DNA from: Chthonomonas sp. UBA2387
GTDB taxonomy: Bacteria; Armatimonadota; Fimbriimonadia; Fimbriimonadales; Fimbriimonadaceae
Length of the DNA stretch: 64,000 nt
NCBI GenBank assembly: GCA_002343445.1
Contig: DDSP01000048.1
Location: 88,605 to 152,604, forward strand
Direction: 5' to 3'
Shown here: positions 35,187-41,984 of the stretch, one piece after another
Position numbering within the stretch: position 1 is the stretch's first letter
Layout of the letters: each line of letters begins with the position of its first letter
Notes under the pieces: generated by a model
Databases searched by the model: none
Seen by the model: the letters and a program-made list of their open reading frames with translations, nothing else
What the model was told of the DNA's origin: nothing
Made by a program: the position numbers and the translations under genes

Positions 35187-35411
35187 GTGCAGCACGTGCC
35201 CATGTCGAAACGAGAAGCCACAGCCCTGCTTGAACGAATCACCACGGACCCTGCAGTCTGCGGCGGCAAGCCGTGCATTCGCGGGATGCGGATTCGAGTC
35301 AGCGACGTGTTGGACCTGCTTGCCTACGGGCTCCGGGCCGAGCAGGTGGTTGAAGAACTCCCCGACCTCGAGTTGGACGACGTGCGCGCCGCGATCCTGT
35401 ACGCGGCTTAG
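35187..35411 (+). CDS. DUF433 (VapB-type antitoxin-like) protein
   Basis: 74 aa from GTG 35187, or 69 aa from ATG 35202; neither has a clear ribosome-binding site. The sequence ITTDPAVCGGKPCIRGMRIR, VSDVLDLLAYGLRAEQVVEE and LPDLELDDVRAAILYAA is the complete DUF433 winged-helix domain. DUF433 is usually the antitoxin partner of a DUF5615 (PIN-like) toxin, and no such gene is next to it. It lies wholly between two 34-bp direct repeats, and the repeated upstream ATG (35158) is in a different frame, so the unit looks inserted into the thioredoxin-like gene's 5' region. Confidence 0.85.
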   Translation: MQHVPMSKREATALLERITTDPAVCGGKPCIRGMRIRVSDVLDLLAYGLRAEQVVEELPDLELDDVRAAILYAA

Positions 35412-35463
35412 TGCGACCAAGGGGCCCGAAGTTCGGGGCGCATGGGCGGTAGTGTGACAACCC

Positions 35464-35497
35464 CCGTGCTATAACAAGGTCATGCGCATCCTTGCCA
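35464..35497 (+). repeat. Direct repeat copy 2, with -10 box for a leaderless transcript
   Basis: Second copy of the 34-bp repeat. The extended -10 TGC-TATAAC (TATAAC at 35470-35475) is 6 bases before ATG 35482, placing transcription start at the start codon of the thioredoxin-like gene. Confidence 0.8.
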
Positions 35498-35961
35498 CAC
35501 TCCTCTGCCTCGCCGCCATTGGCACGATCGGCTTGCCCGTCCAAGCCCAGACCGCCCAGACCTCGAAGCACGAGCGCGTCAAGTTCGACCCCAAGCGGGA
35601 TGCGGCCAAGGACATCGAGGCCGCCGTGGTCAAGGCGACCAAGGAGAACAAGCGCATCCTGCTCGACGTGGGCGGCGAGTGGTGCGGGTGGTGCCACAAG
35701 CTCGACGAGTTCTTCGCGACGAACCAGGAAGCCGCCAAGATCCTGAAGGACCGCTACATCGTGGTCAAGATCAACTTCAGCCCCGAGAACGAGAACAAGG
35801 CGGTGCTGTCGCGCTACCCCACTATCAAGGGCTACCCGCACCTGTTCGTGCTGGACAAAACGGGCAAGTTGATCCACTCGCAGGATACGGGCGAGCTCGA
35901 AACCGGCCCTGCCCACGATGCGGCCAAAGTGATCCCGTTCTTGAAGAAGTTCGCCGGCTGA
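35482..35961 (+). CDS. Periplasmic thioredoxin-like protein
   Basis: 159 aa. Signal peptide MRILATLLCLAAIGTIGLPVQAQ. A thioredoxin-fold domain of the Thioredoxin_7/DsbD-gamma-like class with the active site GGEWCGWCHKLDEFF and cis-Pro in IKGYPHLFVLDKTG. The double-Cys motif with an aromatic between suggests disulfide exchange in the periplasm. It appears to be transcribed from the -10 in the direct repeat without a 5' leader. No other thiol-redox or cytochrome-biogenesis gene is adjacent. Confidence 0.85.
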   Translation: MRILATLLCLAAIGTIGLPVQAQTAQTSKHERVKFDPKRDAAKDIEAAVVKATKENKRILLDVGGEWCGWCHKLDEFFATNQEAAKILKDRYIVVKINFSPENENKAVLSRYPTIKGYPHLFVLDKTGKLIHSQDTGELETGPAHDAAKVIPFLKKFAG

Positions 35962-36003
35962 ACCACGGCAGGAACGCACGCGCGAAGGCTGTAACTGTAT
36001 GGG

Positions 36004-37116
36004 GTGAGTCGACCCAAGGTCTATTTGGCTGGACCCATTTCGGGCTGCAACGACGACCAAATGCGCGTCTGGAGGCGCGACCTGCGCCGCGGCTTCAGCG
36101 ATGAGTTCGAGTTCATCGACCCCACGGAAAGCCTGATTCGTCCCGGAGGGTCTCATCACGAAGTCGTGCAAGCCGACGTGCAAGCCATTCGCAATGCCGA
36201 TGCTGTGTTGGCCAACATGTGGCGCGAGTCGGTTGGCACGAGCTTTGGCGTATTGCACGCCCACTTGAATGGCAAGATCGTCGTTGTCAACGATCCGAAC
36301 CTCATCCGCAGTCGGATGTTGGCCTTTTACGCCGACGCCGTCGAGCAGTCGCTTCCCGCTTCGTTGAACGCCATCCGGACGTTTCTGCGTTCGGAAAAGC
36401 TTATCCGCGAAGTGATCAAGCGCGACGGACGCACCGAACCCTTCAGTCGCTCAAAGCTCAGCAAGGCGATTCGGCACGCCTGTATCGACGCCAAGTCGGA
36501 CGACATCGTGCCGACGCGGGCCATCGTCTCCCGAACGCTCAGCCTGTTGCTCGACGATGTGTACGAGGACCGGTCGATCGCTTCGGAGAGCATCGAAGGC
36601 GCCGTGTGGCAAGCGATGGCCGAACTCGCCGCCGACCCTCTGCACGAGACCGATTACGACGCCGTGCGCTTGGCTTGGGAGCGACACGGCAAACCAGTAA
36701 CGGTGCCCACAGCCCCAGCGGGCCAGCAGCTCACGCTTGTGCTTCCACAGGTGCACCCCACGCCGCTCAGGGTCAAAATCCACACGATCGGTGGACACTC
36801 GACGATCTGGGGCAGGAAGGGCATCGGGGAAGAAGCGAGGGTGATCTTCGACGCCATGCGTTGCGTCGACGGCATCACGGAGATCGTACTGGGTCCGTTC
36901 TCGAACTCGAATTCACCTCCCGCCAAGCCCCACGTGCGATTGCAGGCTTCAAAGACGCCCCACTTGATCGAAGGCAAGTGCTACGACAAAGGCCCGCGAG
37001 GAACGCTACAGACGTTCCAGATTCGGGTCGCCGATCCCGGTGGTCGAGAAGCAGTGCTCCAAGTGTTGCGCGACCATCTTGAACGGCTGGGGCACATCCG
37101 GCCCACGCCCGCATAG
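36004..37116 (+). CDS. Nucleoside 2-deoxyribosyltransferase-like / ATP-cone / DUF2103-like fusion
   Basis: 370 aa from GTG 36004. Residues 1-120 are a nucleoside 2-deoxyribosyltransferase-like domain: KVYLAGPISGCNDDQM, then IRNADAVLANMWRESVGTSF with the G-T motif and GKIVVVND. Residues about 135-230 are an ATP-cone (LIREVIKRDGRTEPFSRSKL, SKAIRHACIDA, ESIEGAVWQAMAELA), the ATP/dATP-sensing module of NrdR and ribonucleotide reductase. Residues 240-370 (KIHTIGGHSTIWGRKG, ITEIVLGPFSN, CYDKGPRGTLQTFQI) resemble DUF2103. The architecture suggests a deoxynucleoside enzyme gated by ATP/dATP. hisD starts 21 bases downstream. Domain calls are by eye; the third is the least certain. Confidence 0.75.
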   Translation: MSRPKVYLAGPISGCNDDQMRVWRRDLRRGFSDEFEFIDPTESLIRPGGSHHEVVQADVQAIRNADAVLANMWRESVGTSFGVLHAHLNGKIVVVNDPNLIRSRMLAFYADAVEQSLPASLNAIRTFLRSEKLIREVIKRDGRTEPFSRSKLSKAIRHACIDAKSDDIVPTRAIVSRTLSLLLDDVYEDRSIASESIEGAVWQAMAELAADPLHETDYDAVRLAWERHGKPVTVPTAPAGQQLTLVLPQVHPTPLRVKIHTIGGHSTIWGRKGIGEEARVIFDAMRCVDGITEIVLGPFSNSNSPPAKPHVRLQASKTPHLIEGKCYDKGPRGTLQTFQIRVADPGGREAVLQVLRDHLERLGHIRPTPA

Positions 37117-37137
37117 GGATCGTGCATCATCAAGGCG

Positions 37138-38601
37138 ATGGCGAACGAACCGCGCAGCGGGCTGTGTCGAGTCTTCCGGCCCGGAATCCACCTGCAAGAA
37201 GGACCCGAGCCCGGCACCTACGTCCTGCCCGAATGGCACGACCGCTACATGGCGTGGCAGGACGAACTCGACCAACGCGGCCCCTCGCGCGACCCCAAGC
37301 TCCAGGCCGTGGTCCACAAGCTGATCGAAGACATTCGCCGGGGCGGGGCGAAGGCGGCGTGGCGAGCGGCCCGCAAGTTCGACGCCGCCGAGCTCAAGTT
37401 CTCGCAGTTCGAAGTCTCCGAGGACGAGTTGTGGGATGCGGAAGTCGAACCCGAGCACGCCGGCGCGATCCAGCACAGCATCGAGCGCGTCCGCGCCTTC
37501 CACGAACACCAACTGCAAGCCGTCACCCAAGGCTGGACTGCGGGCTCCGACGCCGAGGGTGCCCCCTTGTGGCGCTGGACGACCCCGGCCCGGCCGTACG
37601 AACTCGACACGGGCTACGAGGGGCAACTCATGCGTCCGCTCCAATCGGTGGGGCTCTACATCCCCGGTGGGCAGGCGGACTACGCGAGCTCGGTGATCAT
37701 GACGGCCATCCCGGCGACCGTGGCCGGAGTGGATCGGCTCGTCATGTGCTGCCCGCCGCGCAAGGACGGCACGCTGAGTCCGGCAGTCCTGTTTGCGGCG
37801 CGGTCGGTGGGCGTCGAGACCATCTACAAGGTGGGTGGCGCTTCGGCCGTGGCGTTTATGGCGCTGGCGGCGTTCGACCAACCCGCGTATCGGCTGCGGG
37901 GCTACGCCCCCGGAGTGGACAAGGTGGTCGGCCCCGGGAACAAGTACGTGAACGAGGCCAAGCGTCAGCTTTGGGGCACGGTGGGATTGGATGCCTACGC
38001 CGGGCCGAGCGAGGTGGCCGTGGTGGTGGACGAGACCGCCGATGCGCGGGCCGCCGCCGTGGACTGGCTCACCCAAGTGGAGCACGCCGAAGACAACGAG
38101 GGCTACCTGTTCTCGACGAGCGAAGCCAAGCTGGACGAGGTGCTTCGCGAGGCCGAGCGGCTGCTCGACGGTGCGCCCCGAGCCTTCGTGATGCGCCGCG
38201 CGCTCAAGGAGCGTGGCGTCGCCCTGTTCGGCAACCGCAATATCGTGCTGCGATACGTGAACCTGGTCGCGCCGGAACACCTCACGCTCATGGTCGCCGA
38301 CCCCGAGTGGTGGATCGGCCGGGTCGCCAATGCGGGCTGTATCCTGGTGGGCGAAGACACGCCGCAGAGCGCGGGCGACTTCTGTTCCGGCCCGAGCCAC
38401 ACGCTCCCCACGGCCGGGGCTGCGCGGTTCGGCAGCCCGCTGAGCGTGCTCGACTTCCTCAAGGTGCAGTCGCTGAGCCGCCTCACCCACTCGGACCTCA
38501 CGGTCCTGCGCCCGACCATCGAGGCGTTCGGCGACCTGGAAGGCTTCCCGATGCACGGGATGGGAGCCACGGTTCGGTTCGAGGACCACGGGGCGGTGTA
38601 G
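37138..38601 (+). CDS. hisD: Histidinol dehydrogenase
   Basis: 487 aa. The HisD signature VGGASAVAFMALAAF, VDKVVGPGNKYVNEAKRQLW and GTVGLDAYAGPSEV is present. Zinc and catalytic residues are visible: Gln and His in LTQVEHAED, the Glu-His pair in VAPEHLTL, Asp in QSAGDFCSGPSHTLPT and His in GFPMHGMGA. It converts L-histidinol to L-histidine in two NAD-dependent oxidations. The other his genes are not in the window. The protein is somewhat longer than the usual 430 aa because of N-terminal additions. ATG 37138 follows AAGG at 3 bases. Confidence 0.95.
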   Translation: MANEPRSGLCRVFRPGIHLQEGPEPGTYVLPEWHDRYMAWQDELDQRGPSRDPKLQAVVHKLIEDIRRGGAKAAWRAARKFDAAELKFSQFEVSEDELWDAEVEPEHAGAIQHSIERVRAFHEHQLQAVTQGWTAGSDAEGAPLWRWTTPARPYELDTGYEGQLMRPLQSVGLYIPGGQADYASSVIMTAIPATVAGVDRLVMCCPPRKDGTLSPAVLFAARSVGVETIYKVGGASAVAFMALAAFDQPAYRLRGYAPGVDKVVGPGNKYVNEAKRQLWGTVGLDAYAGPSEVAVVVDETADARAAAVDWLTQVEHAEDNEGYLFSTSEAKLDEVLREAERLLDGAPRAFVMRRALKERGVALFGNRNIVLRYVNLVAPEHLTLMVADPEWWIGRVANAGCILVGEDTPQSAGDFCSGPSHTLPTAGAARFGSPLSVLDFLKVQSLSRLTHSDLTVLRPTIEAFGDLEGFPMHGMGATVRFEDHGAV

Positions 38602-38617
38602 AATCGAACGGACCCGC

Positions 38618-38965
38618 ATGTACGCGCTCAACTTCTACTCGGACCTTTACGGCGACGTTCTGCGCAACTCGCGCAAGACGGTGACGATCCGCTTGGGCGA
38701 CAAGACGGACAAGTACAAGACCGGGATGCTGGTCTGGGTGACGGTCGGCCCCCGTTTTTCGAGGCGGCAGAAGCTGTACACGGCGATTTTGGACCGGGTG
38801 GAGGTCAAGACGATCCGCGACCTCTCGCCCCGCGACATCGAGCGCGAGCATCCCGAGTTCCGCGGCGAGGACGACGTGATCGCCATGCTCTCGCGGATCT
38901 ACGGCGACTTCATCACCCCCGACGATCTGGTCACCGTGATCTATTTCAGCCGCGTGGACGAGTAG
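38618..38965 (+). CDS. ASCH (PUA-like) domain protein
   Basis: 115 aa covering essentially one ASCH domain: ALNFYSDLYGDVLRNSRKTV, TIRLGDKTDKYKTGMLVWVT and the helix IRDLSPRDIEREHPEF. ASCH domains are PUA-related RNA-binding or nucleoside-processing modules (YqfB hydrolyses N4-acetylcytidine). Which applies here cannot be told. A -10 like TAGAAT at 38599-38604 overlaps the end of hisD, 13 bases before the ATG. It is immediately upstream of the RecQ-like gene. Confidence 0.75.
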   Translation: MYALNFYSDLYGDVLRNSRKTVTIRLGDKTDKYKTGMLVWVTVGPRFSRRQKLYTAILDRVEVKTIRDLSPRDIEREHPEFRGEDDVIAMLSRIYGDFITPDDLVTVIYFSRVDE

Positions 38966-39015
38966 GCACCTTGGGGCCGATTGGGGTTGGTGGCCTGCGG
39001 TTGGCGGGAACGGCC

Positions 39016-39021
39016 TATACT
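39016..39021 (+). promoter_or_regulatory. -10 box for the RecQ-like gene
   Basis: TATACT at 39016-39021 is 7 bases before GTG 39029. This supports GTG 39029 as the true start and a leaderless or near-leaderless message; no ribosome-binding sequence is present. Confidence 0.5.
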
Positions 39022-39028
39022 GGTAACT

Positions 39029-39538
39029 GTGCAGCCCGATTGGCATGCCTCGGCATTGGCGATCTTGCGCCGCGCGCTAGGTGCGGAGGCCGTGTTCCGC
39101 GATGGTCAAGCGGAAGCGATCCAAGCCGCTGTCACTCCAAGTTCGCGAACCCTTGTCGTCCAACGCACCGGTTGGGGCAAGAGCCTCGTCTACTTCGTTG
39201 CCACCCAGCTGTTGCGCCAATCGGGCAAGGGCCCTACGCTATTGGTCAGCCCGCTCCTCTCCTTGATGCGGAACCAGCAAGAGATGGCGCGACGGGTTGG
39301 CGTCCGCTCGGCCAGCATCAACAGTACCAATCGAGACATGTGGCCGGATCTCGAGCGCTCAGTCCTTGCCAACGAGCTTGACCTCCTGCTCGTTTCGCCG
39401 GAGAGATTGGGCAATCCAACGTTCGCCGAACGCCTGCTGCCTTGGATCGAGCAGCACTGTGGGTTGCTGGTCGTGGATGAGGCCCACTGCATCAGCGATT
39501 GGGGCCACGACTTCCGTCCGGCTACCGCCGCATTCTGA
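39029..39538 (+). CDS. RecQ-like helicase, N-terminal fragment (frameshifted)
   Basis: GTG 39029 opens VQPDWHASALAILRR. Helicase motifs: 0 (FRDGQAEAIQAA), I (RTGWGKSLVYF), Ia (LLVSPLLSLMRNQ) and II (VVDEAHCISDWGHDFRP). The frame then runs into TGA at 39536. The normal continuation (xYRRIL) is read in the frame one base earlier, so one base is missing near 39521. Together with 39499-41088 this would be a single protein of about 685 aa. Either the gene is decayed or the base was lost in sequencing; no slippery heptamer supports programmed frameshifting. Confidence 0.8.
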   Translation: MQPDWHASALAILRRALGAEAVFRDGQAEAIQAAVTPSSRTLVVQRTGWGKSLVYFVATQLLRQSGKGPTLLVSPLLSLMRNQQEMARRVGVRSASINSTNRDMWPDLERSVLANELDLLLVSPERLGNPTFAERLLPWIEQHCGLLVVDEAHCISDWGHDFRPATAAF

Positions 39539-41088
39539 GCACCGTCGGACGCCTCTCGCCCGACGCCTCGATCCTCGGAACGACAGCAACGGCGAACGAT
39601 CGAGTGATCGCCGATGTCGCCCGCCAGCTTGGCTCGCTGCAAGTCATGAGAGGTCCGTTGATGAGGGAGTCGCTCCGCCTGCGGGTCGTGCGCTTGGGCG
39701 ACCAAGCCGAACGACTTGCCTTTCTGGCGAAGTACATCCCCAAGCTGCCAGGCACCGGAGTCGTTTATGCCCTGACCGTTGCCGACGTCAAGCGCATTGC
39801 CGATTGGCTCTGCGCCGAAGGCATCCACGCGGCCGCCTACCACGCCGATCTAGAGTCCAATGTCCGCGAATCGCTCGAAGACCGATTCCAACGCAACGAA
39901 ATCAAGGTGCTATGCGCCACGACTGCCTTGGGGATGGGCTACGACAAGGGCGACGTGTCTTTCGTCATCCACTTTCAGCGCCCCGGCTCCATCATCGCCT
40001 ACTACCAGCAGATCGGCCGCGCGGGGCGTGCGCTCAATCTCGCTGAGGTCGTGCTTCTGGAAGGCTGGGAAGATGACGAGATCAACACGTACTTTATTGA
40101 AAGCGCGTTCCCGAACCGAGGTGTGTTCGAAGCGATCCAAGCGCGGCTGGGCCAGGGCGATGTCGGCTCGATCAATGCCTTGGTCTCGCATACCAACTTC
40201 ACTTATGGCCAAGTCGAGAAGGCCGTGCGCCTGATGGAGGTCGCCGGGGCCATTCGTCGCGAAGGACGCCGCTACGTCCTTGCCGACGAACTCTGGGGGT
40301 TTGCCGAGCTGCGCTCGGAAGAGGTGGTGGCCGCGAGAAAGATGGAACTCGCCCAGATGCGCGAATACGCCGAGACGCCTCGCTGCCGCATGGAGTTTCT
40401 GGCTCGCGCTCTGGACGACCCGACGGCTGCCCCGTGCGGAAGGTGCGATCGTTGCCGACCGGCCGTCGCGCCGTCCATTGATCACACGACGACATTGCGT
40501 GCTCTGCGCTTTCTGCAGCGGCACGTGCAAGTGATCGAGCCGAAGAAAATGTTTCCCGCCGGCGTCTTCGCCGAAGGAAGGAAGAAGATCCCAGACGCGG
40601 AGGTGCTCGAACAAGGGCTCGCCCTCGGCGTCTATGGCGACGCGGGATGGGGCAAACTGGTCCGGCAGGGCAAGTACCACGCTGGCCGCTACTCCGACGA
40701 GTTGCTGGAGCCCGCCGTCGAAGCCATCCGGTCCATGTCGGTCGTGCCGGAGTGGTTGACTTGGATTCCCAGCCTCCGCCACCCGGAATTGGTGCCCGAC
40801 TTCGGCAAACGTCTTGCCGACGCTTTGGGGATTCCTGCGTTAGCCTGCCTCGAACGAACCGAGGCACCGGAACAGAAGTCCATGCACAACGCCTCGCGCC
40901 AGTTCCTCAACGTTTGGAGCACGTTCCGAGTCGCAACGAGCCCGCCTCAGGCAGCAGGACTCCTTTTCGACGATATCGTAGACTCTGGGTGGACGTTGAC
41001 CGCTTGCGGCGTCTTGTTGCTTCGGTCTGGTGCGTCCAGGATCGTTCCCTTCGCTTTGGCGAGCGCTCGACCCCGCGAAGAACCATGA
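39499..41088 (+). CDS. RecQ-like helicase C-terminal part fused to a phosphoribosyltransferase domain
   Basis: The usable frame begins about 39520 (GYRRILSTVGRLS). Motif III ILGTTATAN, IV GVVYALTVADVKRIADWL, V VLCATTALGMGYDKGDVSFV and VI YYQQIGRAGRAL complete the helicase core. The RecQ zinc module is CRMEFL...CGRCDRC. Residues after about 360 form a type I phosphoribosyltransferase domain with the PRPP loop GLLFDDIVDSGWTLT. The stop overlaps the ATG of the DprA-like gene (ATGA), implying a coupled pair. Expected role: DNA unwinding linked to nucleotide or ribose-phosphate chemistry, plausibly in DNA uptake, repair or phage defence. Confidence 0.8.
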   Translation: MGPRLPSGYRRILSTVGRLSPDASILGTTATANDRVIADVARQLGSLQVMRGPLMRESLRLRVVRLGDQAERLAFLAKYIPKLPGTGVVYALTVADVKRIADWLCAEGIHAAAYHADLESNVRESLEDRFQRNEIKVLCATTALGMGYDKGDVSFVIHFQRPGSIIAYYQQIGRAGRALNLAEVVLLEGWEDDEINTYFIESAFPNRGVFEAIQARLGQGDVGSINALVSHTNFTYGQVEKAVRLMEVAGAIRREGRRYVLADELWGFAELRSEEVVAARKMELAQMREYAETPRCRMEFLARALDDPTAAPCGRCDRCRPAVAPSIDHTTTLRALRFLQRHVQVIEPKKMFPAGVFAEGRKKIPDAEVLEQGLALGVYGDAGWGKLVRQGKYHAGRYSDELLEPAVEAIRSMSVVPEWLTWIPSLRHPELVPDFGKRLADALGIPALACLERTEAPEQKSMHNASRQFLNVWSTFRVATSPPQAAGLLFDDIVDSGWTLTACGVLLLRSGASRIVPFALASARPREEP

Positions 41089-41984
41089 ACTCACTCCTTG
41101 TCGCGACCTTGACTTCCCCCCTGGTGGGGGACGCCCCCACGCTTACAGCCCGCCAATGGCGCGCCGTCATGCCCTTGGTCGAGTCCGCATCCGACGCCGA
41201 TGCCTTCGCGCAGGCCGCGGAGCAGTGCTTGGCGCAGGAGGAGCGTTCGGCCGTGTTGGCTCGGCTAGACATGGTGGATCAATGCGCCAGTGCGCTCGAC
41301 CAACTCAGTGAATCCGGGATTCGGGCGGTCACTTGGCTCGATGAGCGGTACCCGGCGCGCTTGGTGGATCGCCTCGGATCCAACGCGCCGCCGCTGCTGT
41401 ACATGGCCGGGTCGCTGGACCTCTTCGCCCAGTCCTCCCTTGGCGTTGTGGGGTCGAGGGACGTGGACGATGAGGCGTCGCGGTTTGCCGAGGAGGCGGC
41501 CCGCAGCGCGGCAGAACGGGGTCTGGCCATCGTCAGCGGTGGAGCACGGGGTATCGACTCGATCGCCATGCTTGCCGCGTTGCGAGAGGGCGGATCCTCC
41601 GTGGCTTACATGGCCGATTCGCTGGCCCGTGGTGCGAAGAGCGCAGCCCTGCGGGATGCGATGGAAGATGGGCGCGTCGGTCTTGCTTCCCCGTTCATTC
41701 CTACCGCCGGGTTCAACGTGGGCAATGCGATGGCCCGCAACAAGCTGATCTACGCCCATTCCGAAGCAACCCTCGTGGCCGCTGTGAAGGAAGGCGAGGG
41801 CGGAACGTGGGCGGGTGCCGTCGAAGCGCTTCAGAAAGGCTTGCACCCCGTCTTGGTGCGAGCCGACGGATCCCCAGGGGCGGAAGCGCTTGTCCGCAAG
41901 GGTGCGGTCGCCGTTCACACAGTGGAGGAGGTTTGGCACGCCATTGCTGGCTACCAACCCGCACAAGCAACCTTCAAACTCTAG
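41085..41984 (+). CDS. DprA/Smf-like Rossmann-fold protein
   Basis: 299 aa from ATG 41085, overlapping the RecQ-PRTase stop as ATGA. The DprA/SLOG core is visible: YPARLVDRLGSNAPPLLYMA, LGVVGSRDVDDEA, GLAIVSGGARGIDSIAMLAA, then GEGGTWAGAVEALQKG and the C-terminal PVLVRADGSPGAEAL. It lacks the C-terminal winged helix of classical DprA. DprA loads RecA on single-stranded DNA; SLOG proteins also bind nucleotides. The coupling with a RecQ-PRTase argues for a dedicated two-gene system rather than the housekeeping dprA. Its stop overlaps that of the convergent GH94 gene by four bases. Confidence 0.85.
   Translation: MNSLLVATLTSPLVGDAPTLTARQWRAVMPLVESASDADAFAQAAEQCLAQEERSAVLARLDMVDQCASALDQLSESGIRAVTWLDERYPARLVDRLGSNAPPLLYMAGSLDLFAQSSLGVVGSRDVDDEASRFAEEAARSAAERGLAIVSGGARGIDSIAMLAALREGGSSVAYMADSLARGAKSAALRDAMEDGRVGLASPFIPTAGFNVGNAMARNKLIYAHSEATLVAAVKEGEGGTWAGAVEALQKGLHPVLVRADGSPGAEALVRKGAVAVHTVEEVWHAIAGYQPAQATFKL

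Noticed and set aside
35158..35457. 99-codon frame starting at the duplicated ATG of the direct repeat
   Set aside because: It runs out of frame through the DUF433 domain and gives a Cys/Ser-rich sequence without features; the DUF433 frame is clearly the coding one.
39499..39560. Programmed ribosomal frameshifting in the RecQ-like gene
   Set aside because: No slippery heptamer or adjacent stimulatory hairpin is visible at the junction; a one-base deletion explains the break.
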